DNA of 43,493 bases from Desulfovibrio sp. A2 (GCF_000226255.1 NZ_AGFG01000031.1:1-43493); one strand, 5' to 3'; shown: positions 1-7,716, numbered from the stretch's first letter. Translations and numbers: made by a program. The notes: generated by a model from the sequence alone, not told the origin.

Positions 1-45
1 GGCCAGGATCATGACTTCGCCCGCATTGCCGCAACAACCGCTCAT
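1..45 (-). CDS. Start of a cysteine-rich, DGC-type putative zinc-binding protein (partial)
   Basis: Only the first 15 codons are inside the window, reading MSGCCGNAGEVMILA and running off the left edge. The start is well supported: a GGAGG site sits 6 bases upstream and overlaps the TAG stop of the thioredoxin-like gene, so the two genes are translationally coupled. A CC pair near the N-terminus followed by a hydrophobic strand resembles the beginning of small DGC-domain zinc proteins, which often accompany this kind of thioredoxin. The family call is inference from 15 residues and context only. Confidence 0.45.
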   Translation of the reverse strand, partial: MSGCCGNAGEVMILA

Positions 46-54
46 GGCCGCCTC

Positions 55-288
55 CTACCTGCCCAGCCAGGACAGGACGTCCTTTTTCGAGGGCACCTTG
101 CCCACACACTTCACCTCGCCATCAATGACCACGGCTGGCGTGGTGAAAACGCCGTGCATGGTGATGTCCTTGATGTCGGACACCTTCTCCACGTCGGCGG
201 TTACCCCCGCCTCCAGCACGGCCTCGCGCACTACCTTTTCCGCCTCTTTGCACTTGGGGCACCCCGGCCCGAGAATCTTTATAACCAT
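55..288 (-). CDS. Small thioredoxin-fold redox protein
   Basis: A 77-residue protein with the redox motif C10-P-K-C13 directly after the first beta strand (MVIKILGPGC) and a cis-proline loop at TTPAVV (about residues 49-54), as in the short 'redox-active disulfide protein 2' thioredoxins. It is cytoplasmic and has no signal peptide. It probably reduces or transfers thiols on a partner protein; the true substrate is unknown. The ATG at 288 is preceded by AAGGAT at a good distance. It is the first gene of an operon with the zinc-protein start at 45. Members of this family are often found with ArsR regulators and permeases, but none is in view here. Confidence 0.85.
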   Translation of the reverse strand: MVIKILGPGCPKCKEAEKVVREAVLEAGVTADVEKVSDIKDITMHGVFTTPAVVIDGEVKCVGKVPSKKDVLSWLGR

Positions 289-389
289 TTAATTATCCTT
301 CTGTTTTCATGAAAAACTGACAACACAAACCGCACCTGTTGAAGCCAACGGCCCCTGATGTCAGCGCCCGCTCACAACGACCTATCCAC

Positions 390-409
390 ATTTGGCTAAT
401 TTGCCAAAT
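390..409. promoter_or_regulatory. Palindrome in the leader of the thioredoxin operon
   Basis: ATTTGGC and GCCAAAT form a perfect 7-bp inverted repeat around a 6-base AT spacer, about 100 bases upstream of the thioredoxin ATG in an AT-rich stretch. Its size and symmetry fit an operator for a dimeric winged-helix repressor such as ArsR; a short hairpin is the alternative. No convincing -10/-35 pair was found beside it. The stretch 289-488 otherwise holds no supported gene. Confidence 0.35.
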
Positions 410-488
410 AGAAAATATCAGAGCAAGAGGGCACGAGAACTCGGGCTGAAGATCTGTTGGGTTTCCACGAGATGATATACGAGGGGCG

Positions 489-686
489 TCACTCCATTTC
501 CACCCACCTGCGATCAACGAACCTGTCCACTTCGCCTTCAGGCACGCGCAGGCCGTTGCGTGTGCCGAGGCGTACCGCCGCGATTTCCCCCGCGCTGATC
601 AGGTTGTAGACGTGCTGGCGGGTGCATCCCAGCCTGCGGGCCGCCTCGGCCACGGTTATGCGGGTCTCCTTGCGCTTGTCGTTCAT
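489..686 (-). CDS. Small excisionase/AlpA-like helix-turn-helix protein
   Basis: A 65-residue protein whose residues 10-60 form a MerR-type winged HTH: ITVAEAARRLGCTRQHVYNL is the helix-turn-helix, and the later VRLGTRNGLRVPEGEVDRF is the wing typical of excisionase-family (HTH_17) proteins. It should bind DNA as an excisionase or a transcription regulator. The ATG at 686 has GGAGG upstream and overlaps the stop of the large terminase gene by four bases (ATGA), so the two are co-translated. A position at the end of the element would suit a recombination directionality factor, but no integrase is visible. Confidence 0.75.
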   Translation of the reverse strand: MNDKRKETRITVAEAARRLGCTRQHVYNLISAGEIAAVRLGTRNGLRVPEGEVDRFVDRRWVEME

Positions 687-2707
687 CGTCGTCCTCCGAA
701 CCAGCCGGGCCGGGCACTGGCGCTCACGTCTGCGCGGGGTGCCGAGCGCGGCCGGGGGCTCGCCTCTCCTGTTGCCTGATCGGGCCGCTTCCAGTTGCGC
801 ACGCCAAGCGCATGGGCAGCGGCCAGGGCCAGAACCTCGCAGTCCCAGAAGTGGTTGTCCCTGCCTTTGGGGCAGATCCACGCCTGCTGCTTCTCGTCGT
901 AGTATTCCGCCGTCATTTCCCGGGCGTATTCGGGCGGGGTGCCGTGGTGCAGGTGGAACGCGCCGGGGTCTTCCGGCGCAATGGCCAGCCGGGCCGACAG
1001 GTCGTTCTTGAAGAACGTGGTGTCCACCTTCAGCAGGCGCAGCCCGCCGGGTATGCGCCGCTGGGTGCCGGGAAAGTATTCCTGCGGGGCGTAGGCCAGC
1101 GGGGCAGACTGGTTGCGCTTGCCCTGCGTGGGAAAGATGCGCCCCTTGTTGGCCGCGCAGAACGCGTAGACCTCGCGCGTGCGGTGGCCCATGGCGTCCT
1201 GCAGGGCAAGGCGCACGGTGTGCTCGTTGCCTGCGGCGTCGCGGTACACGCTGCGCCACAGCACATCGGCCAGCGCGGGCAGGGTGGGCACCGTGCCGCA
1301 CTGCACCAGCCAGCTTTCCTCCTCCTCTCCCCAGCCGAAGGCGCGGATCACGTAGCGGAAGTACCCGCGCACCTCGTCGCCGCCCTGCGTGTCGATGCCC
1401 GCCACCAGCGCGGCCACCCGGGGCACGCCCGGCGCTTCCGGCAGCGGGCCGGGCACGGTGCCGCGGGGCCGGTCGTCGCACAGGGCAAGGATGCGGTCTT
1501 CCTGCCGCTCCTCGCGGTGGGCGCGCCACGGTTCGGCCTTCACGTTCTGGCAGAAGTCCTTCAGCTTCTCTTGGTCCTTGGTGGTCACCCACTGCAGGAA
1601 CGCGGCGGCCACCTTGGACAGGGACACGAAGTAGGAAAGCCACGCGGGCAGGTGGAAGCCGATGGCCCCGGGCCGGTGCGCGTCGAGGTGGGCCATGAGC
1701 TCGAGGTGGGTGCTTCTCTCACGCCAGCAGCCGAGCCGAACCGCGCGGTCGCGGTCACCGTCGTTCCACGCGCAGCCGCAGTGCTCGCACACGTATTCCG
1801 CCAGTTGCCGGGACTTCACTTCCTCCGGGTCCCGCACGTCCTCCGGCCAGCGGATGCGCTCGAAGGCCATCAACTGCTCCATGGCGCAGTGCGGACAGCG
1901 CACGTGGTAGTCGAACACCGCTTGCGCCTCGCGGGTCATGGCCTGCCAGACGGGCCCGTCCTCCACCGTGGGGGTGGATATCTTCCAGATCCGGGCCTTG
2001 TGCCGCCACGTGATGGTGCGCTTTTCCGCCAGCGCTTCCGCCGGGGCCTCGTTGCGGGCCTGCTGGTACTTGTCCAGCTCGTCCAGCACCAGGTGCCGGA
2101 CAGGCTTGTTGCCGAGGCGCGAGGCGGAACCGGACCACGCGAGGTGGATGGGCATGTGCCGCAGGTTGATCCGCAGGCTGGACCGGTCGTCGGCGGACCC
2201 GGTCAGGTAGGTGGCAAGGCGCGGGCTGCCAGCGATCATGGGCAGGATGCGGTCGCGGGCGTTTTCCCGCGCCGTGATCTCGTCGGGGTACACGTACATG
2301 ACCGGGCCGGGGGCGCGGTCGATGGCGTAGCCGATGCAGTTGTGCACGGCCTCGGTAATGCCGGACTGGGGGCACTTGCACACGATGACGGTCCGCACCG
2401 CCTCGTGGAAGCTGGCGTCCATGATGCCCGTGCTGTAGGGCGTCACGGTGTTGTGCCAGCGGCCCGGGATGGTGGAGTGTGCCAGCACCCGGTGTCGTTC
2501 GGCCCACACGCTGACGGGCATGGGCGCGCGGCGCCGCAGCACGGCCCGTTCCCCGCGCGAGAAGCCGAACCGCCAGCACGGGGCGTGCCGGATGCGTTCG
2601 GCCACCCGCTCGCGCACGGTGGGGTGCAGCCAGCGGGGCAGGCACAGGTCCACCCGCCTGCATGCGCAGGGCTCAGTCCCGGGCATCGTCAGCTGCGTCG
2701 TCGTCAT
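683..2707 (-). CDS. Phage terminase large subunit, lambda GpA type
   Basis: A 674-residue packaging motor and nuclease. The ATPase has a degenerate Walker A at residues 111-118 (KCPQSGIT) and Walker B at about 205-212 (HLVLDELD). A Cys pair region near residues 275-310 (CPHC and CEHC) is typical of the GpA family (PF05876), and the C-terminal half carries the nuclease, with GIDTQGGDE as the likely first metal-binding aspartate strand. It would cleave concatemers and pump DNA into a procapsid. The first 35 bases overlap the small-subunit gene, and the start at 2707 has a weak ribosome site, which suggests coupling. It is unrelated to the Mu-type terminase at 20162. Confidence 0.93.
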   Translation of the reverse strand: MTTTQLTMPGTEPCACRRVDLCLPRWLHPTVRERVAERIRHAPCWRFGFSRGERAVLRRRAPMPVSVWAERHRVLAHSTIPGRWHNTVTPYSTGIMDASFHEAVRTVIVCKCPQSGITEAVHNCIGYAIDRAPGPVMYVYPDEITARENARDRILPMIAGSPRLATYLTGSADDRSSLRINLRHMPIHLAWSGSASRLGNKPVRHLVLDELDKYQQARNEAPAEALAEKRTITWRHKARIWKISTPTVEDGPVWQAMTREAQAVFDYHVRCPHCAMEQLMAFERIRWPEDVRDPEEVKSRQLAEYVCEHCGCAWNDGDRDRAVRLGCWRERSTHLELMAHLDAHRPGAIGFHLPAWLSYFVSLSKVAAAFLQWVTTKDQEKLKDFCQNVKAEPWRAHREERQEDRILALCDDRPRGTVPGPLPEAPGVPRVAALVAGIDTQGGDEVRGYFRYVIRAFGWGEEEESWLVQCGTVPTLPALADVLWRSVYRDAAGNEHTVRLALQDAMGHRTREVYAFCAANKGRIFPTQGKRNQSAPLAYAPQEYFPGTQRRIPGGLRLLKVDTTFFKNDLSARLAIAPEDPGAFHLHHGTPPEYAREMTAEYYDEKQQAWICPKGRDNHFWDCEVLALAAAHALGVRNWKRPDQATGEASPRPRSAPRADVSASARPGWFGGRR

Positions 2708-3230
2708 GGAAGGTCACCTCGTAGTCCATGGGGCGGGAATATTCGTTCAGGGCGGCGTCCAACTGGCGCTCGAAGGCGGAAAGCAGCTCCGGGGCCTTGC
2801 GCGGGTCGCCGCCCGCCACGTGGATGAAGTCGAGCAGCGAGGTCTCGAACATGGTGCGCAGGCCGGTGGCCAGCACCCCGGCCCGGGCGGCCAGCTCCAC
2901 CTCCACGTCGTCGCGGGGGATGTACTTCCCGGCGCGCACCTCGTTGCGGAAGCGTTCGGCCTTGGCCTGTTCCTCCAGCTTCTCGGCCTCTGCACGGGCC
3001 TTGCGGGCCGCGTAGTGCTGCGCCTCCTCCGTTTCCCTGTCCGGGGCAGAAACGAGCGGCAGGGAGGCCGCGTAGCGCTCCACGTCGCGCACCCGGAAGG
3101 CGCCGTCGGGCTGCCTGCGCAGCAGGCCCTTGCGCTGGTCGGCGTAGAGTTTGGACTTGGCGATCTTGCGGCCGTCGGCCAGCAGGTGCTCCAGCACGGC
3201 CCGCAGGTCCTTCAGGTTGGCTTCAGACAT
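2673..3230 (-). CDS. Putative terminase small subunit
   Basis: A 185-residue protein lying directly upstream of and overlapping the large terminase gene. Residues 1-60 contain a putative DNA-binding region (DGRKIAKSKLYADQRKGLL and FRVRDVERYA), followed by a long charged helix, residues 67-105, rich in E, A, R and K, as in Nu1-type small subunits. The C-terminal third is a helical domain. Such proteins recognise the packaging site and hand DNA to the large subunit. The ATG at 3230 overlaps the end of the primase gene by 8 bases. The call rests mostly on position and on the HTH-plus-coil layout. Confidence 0.7.
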   Translation of the reverse strand: MSEANLKDLRAVLEHLLADGRKIAKSKLYADQRKGLLRRQPDGAFRVRDVERYAASLPLVSAPDRETEEAQHYAARKARAEAEKLEEQAKAERFRNEVRAGKYIPRDDVEVELAARAGVLATGLRTMFETSLLDFIHVAGGDPRKAPELLSAFERQLDAALNEYSRPMDYEVTFHDDDAADDARD

Positions 3231-4701
3231 GTCGGCCCCCCAGCATGTTGCGCGGGGTGACCACGGCTTCGGGATGGGCGAAGAGGAAGTCCCACAGGGC
3301 GGGGGTGGCGTCGGCCTGCCGCAGCAGGGCGTGCAGGGTGTCGCGGTTCAACGCGGCCCAGGAATGCGGGAACTGCCACTCGAACCCGCCGCCCACCTTG
3401 GCGAAGCGCACCGGCAGGCCCTGCCATGCGGCATGGAATGCCAGCACCTCAGGCGGCAGCGCGGAGACGTCGTCGCCGGGCACGTTCGCCCGGGGCCCCT
3501 CCGGGGCGTCGGCGCGGGACTCCGCGCCCCTCCCCCCGGAAGACGGCAGTCCATCCGCGCATGCTCCCACCGGCCCGGATGCGGGCAGTGCGGCAGCGGG
3601 CAGGGTCAGCACCGGGGGCAGCCCGGCGAGGATCCACGCGCGCAGGTCCTCGCCCTCGCGCGCCGCATCGCCGGGATCCTTCCCGGCCGGGACGGGCCAA
3701 CGCCGTGCGGCGGGGTAGGTTTCGCGCCACCACGCCCAGCCGTTGGCCCCGGGCGTGTCGTAGTCCAGCGCCACGAGGATGGCCGCCGCCTGCCGCAGCA
3801 CGGCATGGGACCTGCCGTCGGGTTTGCCGACGTTGGTCAGCACGGACAGCACCGACACGAGGTCGCCCGCCACGTGATGCACCAGCATGGCGTCCAGTTC
3901 CGCCTCGACCACCACCACGGCCCGGTTCGCGTCGCCCAGCAGCATGGGCATGCCGCCGCAGCCGCCCTCGACCAGCATGTACTTGTCGCCCCACTGCTGG
4001 GCGTCGCAGTCGGGACGACGGATGCGGATGCGCACCGGCGGCTCGGACTGACCGGCAGGGCCGTAGGCCGGGATGATGATGCCGCGCGGGATGAACAGGG
4101 TGCGCTTCACCGGCTTGCCGTCGGCAGCGGGCTTGGGCTGCAGGCCCCACGCGCTGCGGGGGCGGAAGATGCCCATGCGCCCGTTCTCGCCGGGCAGCCA
4201 GCCGAGCCGGTAGCGGCGCACTGCCTCTTCCGGCAGGCCGCGCCCGGCAAGGTGGGCCAGCACCCTGGGCGAGCGCAGCAGCAGGGCGTGGGCTTCGTCG
4301 GCCAGCTTCGCGGCGCGCTCGCGCCACTGGTCCGAAGGCAGGGCATGGACCTTGGGCTCGAAGTTCCGCGCCTTTGCCGCCTTGGGCATGGTGGGCAGCC
4401 TGCCGGGCAGCGATGTGCGTTCGATGCGCAGCTCGTCGCAGGCCTGCGCCCACGGCATGCCGCACAGCGCAACGAGGAACTCCAGCGCATCGCCGCCCAC
4501 CTGTTCCTGTCGGCAGTACCACGTGCCGGTCACCCCGGCCTTCTCGCAGGCCGGACCGCCCGCCTGTTCCGGCCACACGCGGAAGCGGTCGTTGCCGCCG
4601 CAACGCGGGCAGGGACCGGCCCATTCGCCGCCGTGCGTGGCCGCCACACGGCGCGGATGCAGGCCACGCGAGTGCAGGAGATCGAGCAGGGGGGCGCTCA
4701 T
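3223..4701 (-). CDS. Phage DNA primase with zinc finger and Toprim domain
   Basis: A 492-residue protein. The N-terminus has a CHC2-like zinc-binding domain (PCPRCGGNDRFRVWP with C31 and C34, and a later Cys at 63 in GTWYCRQ). The middle carries a Toprim fold: glutamate 266 in VVVEAELDA and the D-x-D pair at 313/315 in VALDYDTPG. It should make RNA primers for replication of the element. The region from about 340 to 420 is low-complexity and rich in A, G and P, a likely linker before a small C-terminal domain. It lies downstream of the helicase gene and forms an operon with the terminase genes. Confidence 0.88.
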   Translation of the reverse strand: MSAPLLDLLHSRGLHPRRVAATHGGEWAGPCPRCGGNDRFRVWPEQAGGPACEKAGVTGTWYCRQEQVGGDALEFLVALCGMPWAQACDELRIERTSLPGRLPTMPKAAKARNFEPKVHALPSDQWRERAAKLADEAHALLLRSPRVLAHLAGRGLPEEAVRRYRLGWLPGENGRMGIFRPRSAWGLQPKPAADGKPVKRTLFIPRGIIIPAYGPAGQSEPPVRIRIRRPDCDAQQWGDKYMLVEGGCGGMPMLLGDANRAVVVVEAELDAMLVHHVAGDLVSVLSVLTNVGKPDGRSHAVLRQAAAILVALDYDTPGANGWAWWRETYPAARRWPVPAGKDPGDAAREGEDLRAWILAGLPPVLTLPAAALPASGPVGACADGLPSSGGRGAESRADAPEGPRANVPGDDVSALPPEVLAFHAAWQGLPVRFAKVGGGFEWQFPHSWAALNRDTLHALLRQADATPALWDFLFAHPEAVVTPRNMLGGRHV

Positions 4702-5059
4702 CGTCCTACCCTCCCGGCATCATCCTTTCTCCAACCCTTTTCCTTTCTTACTTTTATTATAGTAAAGAGGGAGGGATGATATGTACGTACGCGCGCGCGA
4801 TCGTGTGTGTGCGCTGCGTGCGCATGGTTGTATAAGGAGTGATCGTCCCTCCCTCCCGAACGCACCTCTCCCGTGTGATTACGGGTAGTTGCGCCGGGGG
4901 TACCCCCCGGATGGTACAGGGATGGAGGGATGGACGGCAGGCCCGGGACGAGCCCGGCCACGCCGCCACGCGACGCAACGCCCGCGCCGGGACGCGAGGT
5001 CAGCCCCGCGCAATGCCGCGCGGGACAAGGGAAGAGGGGCAGGTGCGCGCGCATGGCCG
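4702..5059. other. Gene-poor gap with alternating purine-pyrimidine tracts and inverted repeats
   Basis: The 358 bases between helicase and primase hold no convincing gene. They contain an AT-rich stretch (about 4741-4767), a long alternating purine-pyrimidine tract (GTACGTACGCGCGCGCG near 4782-4798, then GTGTGTGTGCGC), and a 12-bp inverted repeat with one mismatch at 4769-4780 and 4842-4853 (GGGAGGGATGAT type). GGAGGGATG recurs at about 4924. Such a mixture could be a replication origin, since it lies between the primase and helicase genes, or a regulatory leader. A TATAAT on the minus strand near 4756 could be a -10 box for the primase. Confidence 0.4.
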
Positions 5060-6682
5060 TCACCACTTCCCCGACTTCAGGCTGTCCTGCTCGGCTTCCA
5101 GTTCCTCCCACATCTCGGCCTTCAGGGTGATGCCGAGGTAGACGTTGCTGCCCGACTTGCGCTTCATCAGGCCCTTGCGGGTCAGCACCTCGCCGAAGCG
5201 CTTGTTCGAGAAGTCCCGCTTGCGCGAGACCTCGCGCCGGTACCACACCCGGAAGGCGTCGTAGAGATCCGACGCTGCAATACGCACCGTGGGGAAACCG
5301 CCCTCGGGCACATGCTCCAGCTCGCAGCACTCCTCGAGAAATCGGCCCACGTCGTCGTTCTTGTCCTTCTGGCTCAGGGTGGCCGCCCGTACCGATTCGG
5401 GAGGGTTCAACCCGTCCCGCAGGTACTCGAGGCAGCCCTCCACCAGCCAGGCGAGGATGCCGGGCGCCTCCGCCGCCAGCTTCAGGTCGAGGTCCTTGTC
5501 CGCCTTGCGTTCGTCCGGGGCCTGCGGGTCGTCCACGAAGCGCATCCGCCATTCCACCACGTGCATGCGCGCCCAGAAGGCCATGTCGTCGGAGCGGGCC
5601 GTGGGCACGTCGTTGGTCAGCAGGATCAGCAGGTGCGTCGGGTCCCACGTGGTCATCAGGCGGTCCTGCAGGCCGCGCGCCGTGATCTTGCCGCCGCCCG
5701 TGAGCAGCTTCACCTTGCCCATGGCGAACTGCGTCGCCTTGTCCGGCTCGCTGGCCCACGCAATGCGCATGCCCCGCAGGGCCATCACGTCCGGCGCGGG
5801 CTGCCCGCTGTTGCGCGGCTGCGTGGACAGCAGCATCTCCACCGGGATGGTGCCGGAAAGGGTCTCGCCGAGGGCGTTGGTGACGGCCTTCATCAGCGTG
5901 TCCTTCCCGTTGCGGCCCTTGTCGCCGTAGAACACGAGGAAGATGTGTTCGCGCATGTGGCCCAGCAGGCCGTACCCCAGCGCACGCTTGAGGAAGCCCA
6001 CCACCTCGCGGTCGCCGTCGTGGCAGGCCAGCAGGAACTGCTCGAAGGTCTCGCGCGGGGCGTCGATGCCCTGCCAGGCCGTGGTGCAGGCGTTCAGCAG
6101 GTACTCGTCGGGGCGTCCGGCGTGCATCTCGCCCGTGCGCAGGTCGATGACCCCGTTCGGGCAGGCCATCAGGTACGGCTGCCTGTCGAGCTCGTCGCCG
6201 ATGATGGCCAGCTTGCCGCGGATCTTGTGGGCGCACTCGAGGATCTGGTCGAACCCGCCCGGGGTGCGCAGCAGGTCCACCCGCTTGAGCAGCTGGTCGC
6301 GCTTGCGCTCGAGGGCGGACTTTTCGTCGCCGGTCAGCTCGGAGGCCATCTTGCCGAGGTTGGCGGCAACCCGCAGGTAAGCCTCGCAGACGTTCTCGAC
6401 ATCCTCGGCCGCCTTGTCGATGAGGTCCTCTTCCCAGTGCTGGCCGTTGAAGAACAGCCAGCGGCCCCAGCGCTTCACGAAGACCAGTCTGCCCCGGTGC
6501 AGGGCATTGAAGACCATGGCGTCGCCCACCCGGTTGGCCCGCGAGGCCTCCAGCACGAAGGAATCGGGAAGGTCCGGCAGGCGCGCGGGATCGGTCGGGA
6601 GCGTATCCTGCGCTTCGTCCTTCACACGCTGGGCGACCCGGGCGCGGATGTCCTCGGTGGTGTTCCGGGTGTCAGCAGACAT
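5060..6682 (-). CDS. D5/P4-type replicative helicase (SF3 family)
   Basis: A 540-residue protein. The N-terminal part (about 40-215) matches the D5_N region found before phage SF3 helicases (DEYLLNACTTAWQ just before the ATPase). The ATPase has Walker A at about 253-262 (GDKGRNGKDT, lysine 260), an acidic Walker B-like segment at 305-313 (MRIAWASEP) and motif C at about LLILLTND. The C-terminal segment contains a winged-helix-like region. It would unwind DNA at the element's origin, with the primase at 3223 as partner. The ATG at 6682 has GGAGGTG upstream. It is the first supported gene after the tRNA. Confidence 0.9.
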   Translation of the reverse strand: MSADTRNTTEDIRARVAQRVKDEAQDTLPTDPARLPDLPDSFVLEASRANRVGDAMVFNALHRGRLVFVKRWGRWLFFNGQHWEEDLIDKAAEDVENVCEAYLRVAANLGKMASELTGDEKSALERKRDQLLKRVDLLRTPGGFDQILECAHKIRGKLAIIGDELDRQPYLMACPNGVIDLRTGEMHAGRPDEYLLNACTTAWQGIDAPRETFEQFLLACHDGDREVVGFLKRALGYGLLGHMREHIFLVFYGDKGRNGKDTLMKAVTNALGETLSGTIPVEMLLSTQPRNSGQPAPDVMALRGMRIAWASEPDKATQFAMGKVKLLTGGGKITARGLQDRLMTTWDPTHLLILLTNDVPTARSDDMAFWARMHVVEWRMRFVDDPQAPDERKADKDLDLKLAAEAPGILAWLVEGCLEYLRDGLNPPESVRAATLSQKDKNDDVGRFLEECCELEHVPEGGFPTVRIAASDLYDAFRVWYRREVSRKRDFSNKRFGEVLTRKGLMKRKSGSNVYLGITLKAEMWEELEAEQDSLKSGKW

Positions 6683-7219
6683 GGCGCACCTCCATGCCCG
6701 GCACGATGCCGCAGGCGGGCGGGGTCCCCATGACGGCCGTCAGGAAGCCTTCGGGCTGCGTAACACGATGCGGCGGTAGCGTATGCAGGCGTGGTGCACC
6801 GGGTCCGGGCTTTCCATTTTTCCACGACTTTCGTTCCACGCATCGCGGCCAAACCCTGGGGTCGGGAGTAGCCGTACCTGTGGGAAATCGCAGGAAGGAC
6901 CCGTAAAAGTTGCAGGCGTCCGTCCCCTGTTGGGACGATCTGGCCTGCCTCCCGGGTATGGGGGAGAGGGGGGCGCGGGGGACGCGGGCCTCCTGGATCG
7001 CGCTGACGCGCGAGGAGAAGGTGGCGGCCGCCGGTTCGCGCGACTCGAGACGCCCGGATCCGACGTCGGCAGAGCTGCAGCAAAGGCTTGCTGTGCGGCC
7101 GCTCCACAGGACGCAGTCCAAGGCGAAAACAGGGCTCGCACGACCGCAGGGTAGAAATAGGGTAGAAATGAAAAACAGGACGCTACCATTTTTATACGGT
7201 AACATCCTGAAATTTATGG
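6683..7219. other. Region without a supported gene, leader of the island operon
   Basis: Several long open frames exist on the minus strand, but they are arginine/proline/serine-rich, conflict with each other and lack start sites. In P4-like elements this place often holds small ash/icd-like genes; one frame ending at 6672 would fit that position but has no start codon near the plausible part. At 7148-7169 there is a perfect tandem repeat of AGGGTAGAAAT, and beside it an AT-rich stretch (7170-7215) that borders the tRNA 3' end. These could be integrase arm sites or a promoter region. Confidence 0.4.
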
Positions 7220-7293
7220 CGCGCCCGGGAGGATTCGAACCCCCGGCCAAGAGCTTAGAAGGCTCCTGCTCTATCCACCTGAGCTACGGGCGC
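7220..7293 (-). tRNA. tRNA-Arg, anticodon TCT
   Basis: The minus strand folds into a complete cloverleaf of 74 bases: acceptor stem GCGCCCG/CGGGCGC, D stem GCTC/GAGC, anticodon stem GGAGC/GCTCT around loop CTTCTAA (anticodon TCT, reads AGA), a 5-base variable loop, and a T arm with GGTTCGAAT. The discriminator base is G and CCA is not encoded. A strong promoter lies just upstream. The 3' end faces the phage-derived block at 489-6682, a usual integration target, although no duplicated att copy was found. Confidence 0.96.
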
Positions 7294-7309
7294 GTGACGA
7301 GAGGGGATT

Positions 7310-7338
7310 TTTCTAGCCGAGCCGGTGCCGCCGGTCAA
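7310..7338 (-). promoter_or_regulatory. Sigma-70 promoter of tRNA-Arg
   Basis: TTGACC (7333-7338), a 17-base spacer and TAGAAA (7310-7315) on the minus strand. Transcription would begin about 10 bases before the mature 5' end at 7293. The stretch from 7339 to about 7500 holds no further supported feature. Confidence 0.75.
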
Positions 7339-7510
7339 GGGTAACGGTGGGCAACGGCCAAGACACGGACCGCAAGGCCGCCACGACACGGGCCTGGCTC
7401 TTGCCCGGTGCGCCGCCGAGGCGCCGGACACCGCGCCCGCTCGGCGCGATCCAGCCCGCCGACCTGGTCAATCCGGGCATGCGGGCCACCGGCTTTATAG
7501 GGGGGCAGGA

Positions 7511-7680
7511 CAGTTGAGAAATGGCGTAGGGCCTGAATCGAATCGGAAGGATGCAGGAAGAATGTAGGCAGGACGCGGGAAGGCGAGCGATTCTGCCCTG
7601 CGGATGCCGCCACGCGATGAGTTGAGAACGAAGCGCCGTTTGCCGTGGTGATTGCCACGGAACTTGAGAAACGAAAGCCC
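7511..7680 (+). repeat. Three MuA-binding-site-like repeats (L1, L2, L3)
   Basis: TTGAGAA occurs at 7514, 7622 and 7664, each followed by an A/G-rich tail (TTGAGAAACGAAAG in the third copy), resembling Mu sites of the form TTGAAnnACGAAA. The distances of 108 and 42 bases are close to those between L1, L2 and L3 in Mu (about 105 and 40). All three point the same way. This fits the left transposase-binding end of the prophage. A 6-bp inverted repeat (CCGTGG/CCACGG, 7643-7660) lies between the second and third copy. Confidence 0.6.
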
Positions 7681-7716
7681 CGGAGTTTGCGCCAAAAGCA
7701 GCGCAAATTTCCGGGG
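7678..7716. terminator. Bidirectional terminator between prophage end and repressor
   Basis: CCCCGGAGTTTGCGC (7678-7692) pairs with GCGCAAATTTCCGGGG (7701-7716) around an 8-base loop, with one small irregularity. The plus side is followed by CGTTTTTG, and the minus side by CTTTCGTTTC. On the minus strand it lies just downstream of the repressor stop (7754), so it should end the repressor transcript before the prophage end. Confidence 0.75.

Larger units (their letters stand above)
489..7219 (-). mobile_element. Prophage remnant or satellite-like island next to tRNA-Arg
   Basis: This block has five supported genes, all on the minus strand and reading away from the 3' end of the tRNA-Arg gene: SF3 helicase, Toprim primase, small and large terminase, and an AlpA/Xis-like HTH protein. 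Helicase plus primase plus terminase shows phage ancestry. There is no integrase, portal, capsid, tail or lysis gene. No copy of the tRNA 3' end was found near 420-490, so the boundaries are approximate: the left edge is set by the last gene and the right edge by the tRNA. It could be a deleted prophage or an island that relies on a helper phage for packaging. Confidence 0.6.

Noticed and set aside
293..517. 74-codon frame on the minus strand between the thioredoxin and HTH genes
   Set aside because: It covers the palindrome and the promoter region, has no ribosome site and no protein-like pattern.
489..1643. 384-codon frame on the minus strand that includes the HTH protein
   Set aside because: Only the last 65 codons, after the ATG at 686, are protein-like; the rest is an out-of-frame reading of the terminase gene.
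4698..5054. 118-codon frame between helicase and primase, overlapping the primase start by ATGA
   Set aside because: It is P/H/R-rich, crosses the alternating purine-pyrimidine tract and has no recognisable domain; the overlap may be chance. Kept as an open question in the findings.
6672..7250. Long minus-strand frame ending in the helicase start, possible ash/icd-like gene
   Set aside because: It would have to start within the tRNA; the plausible C-terminal part lacks a start codon with a ribosome site. Two other frames compete in the same area.
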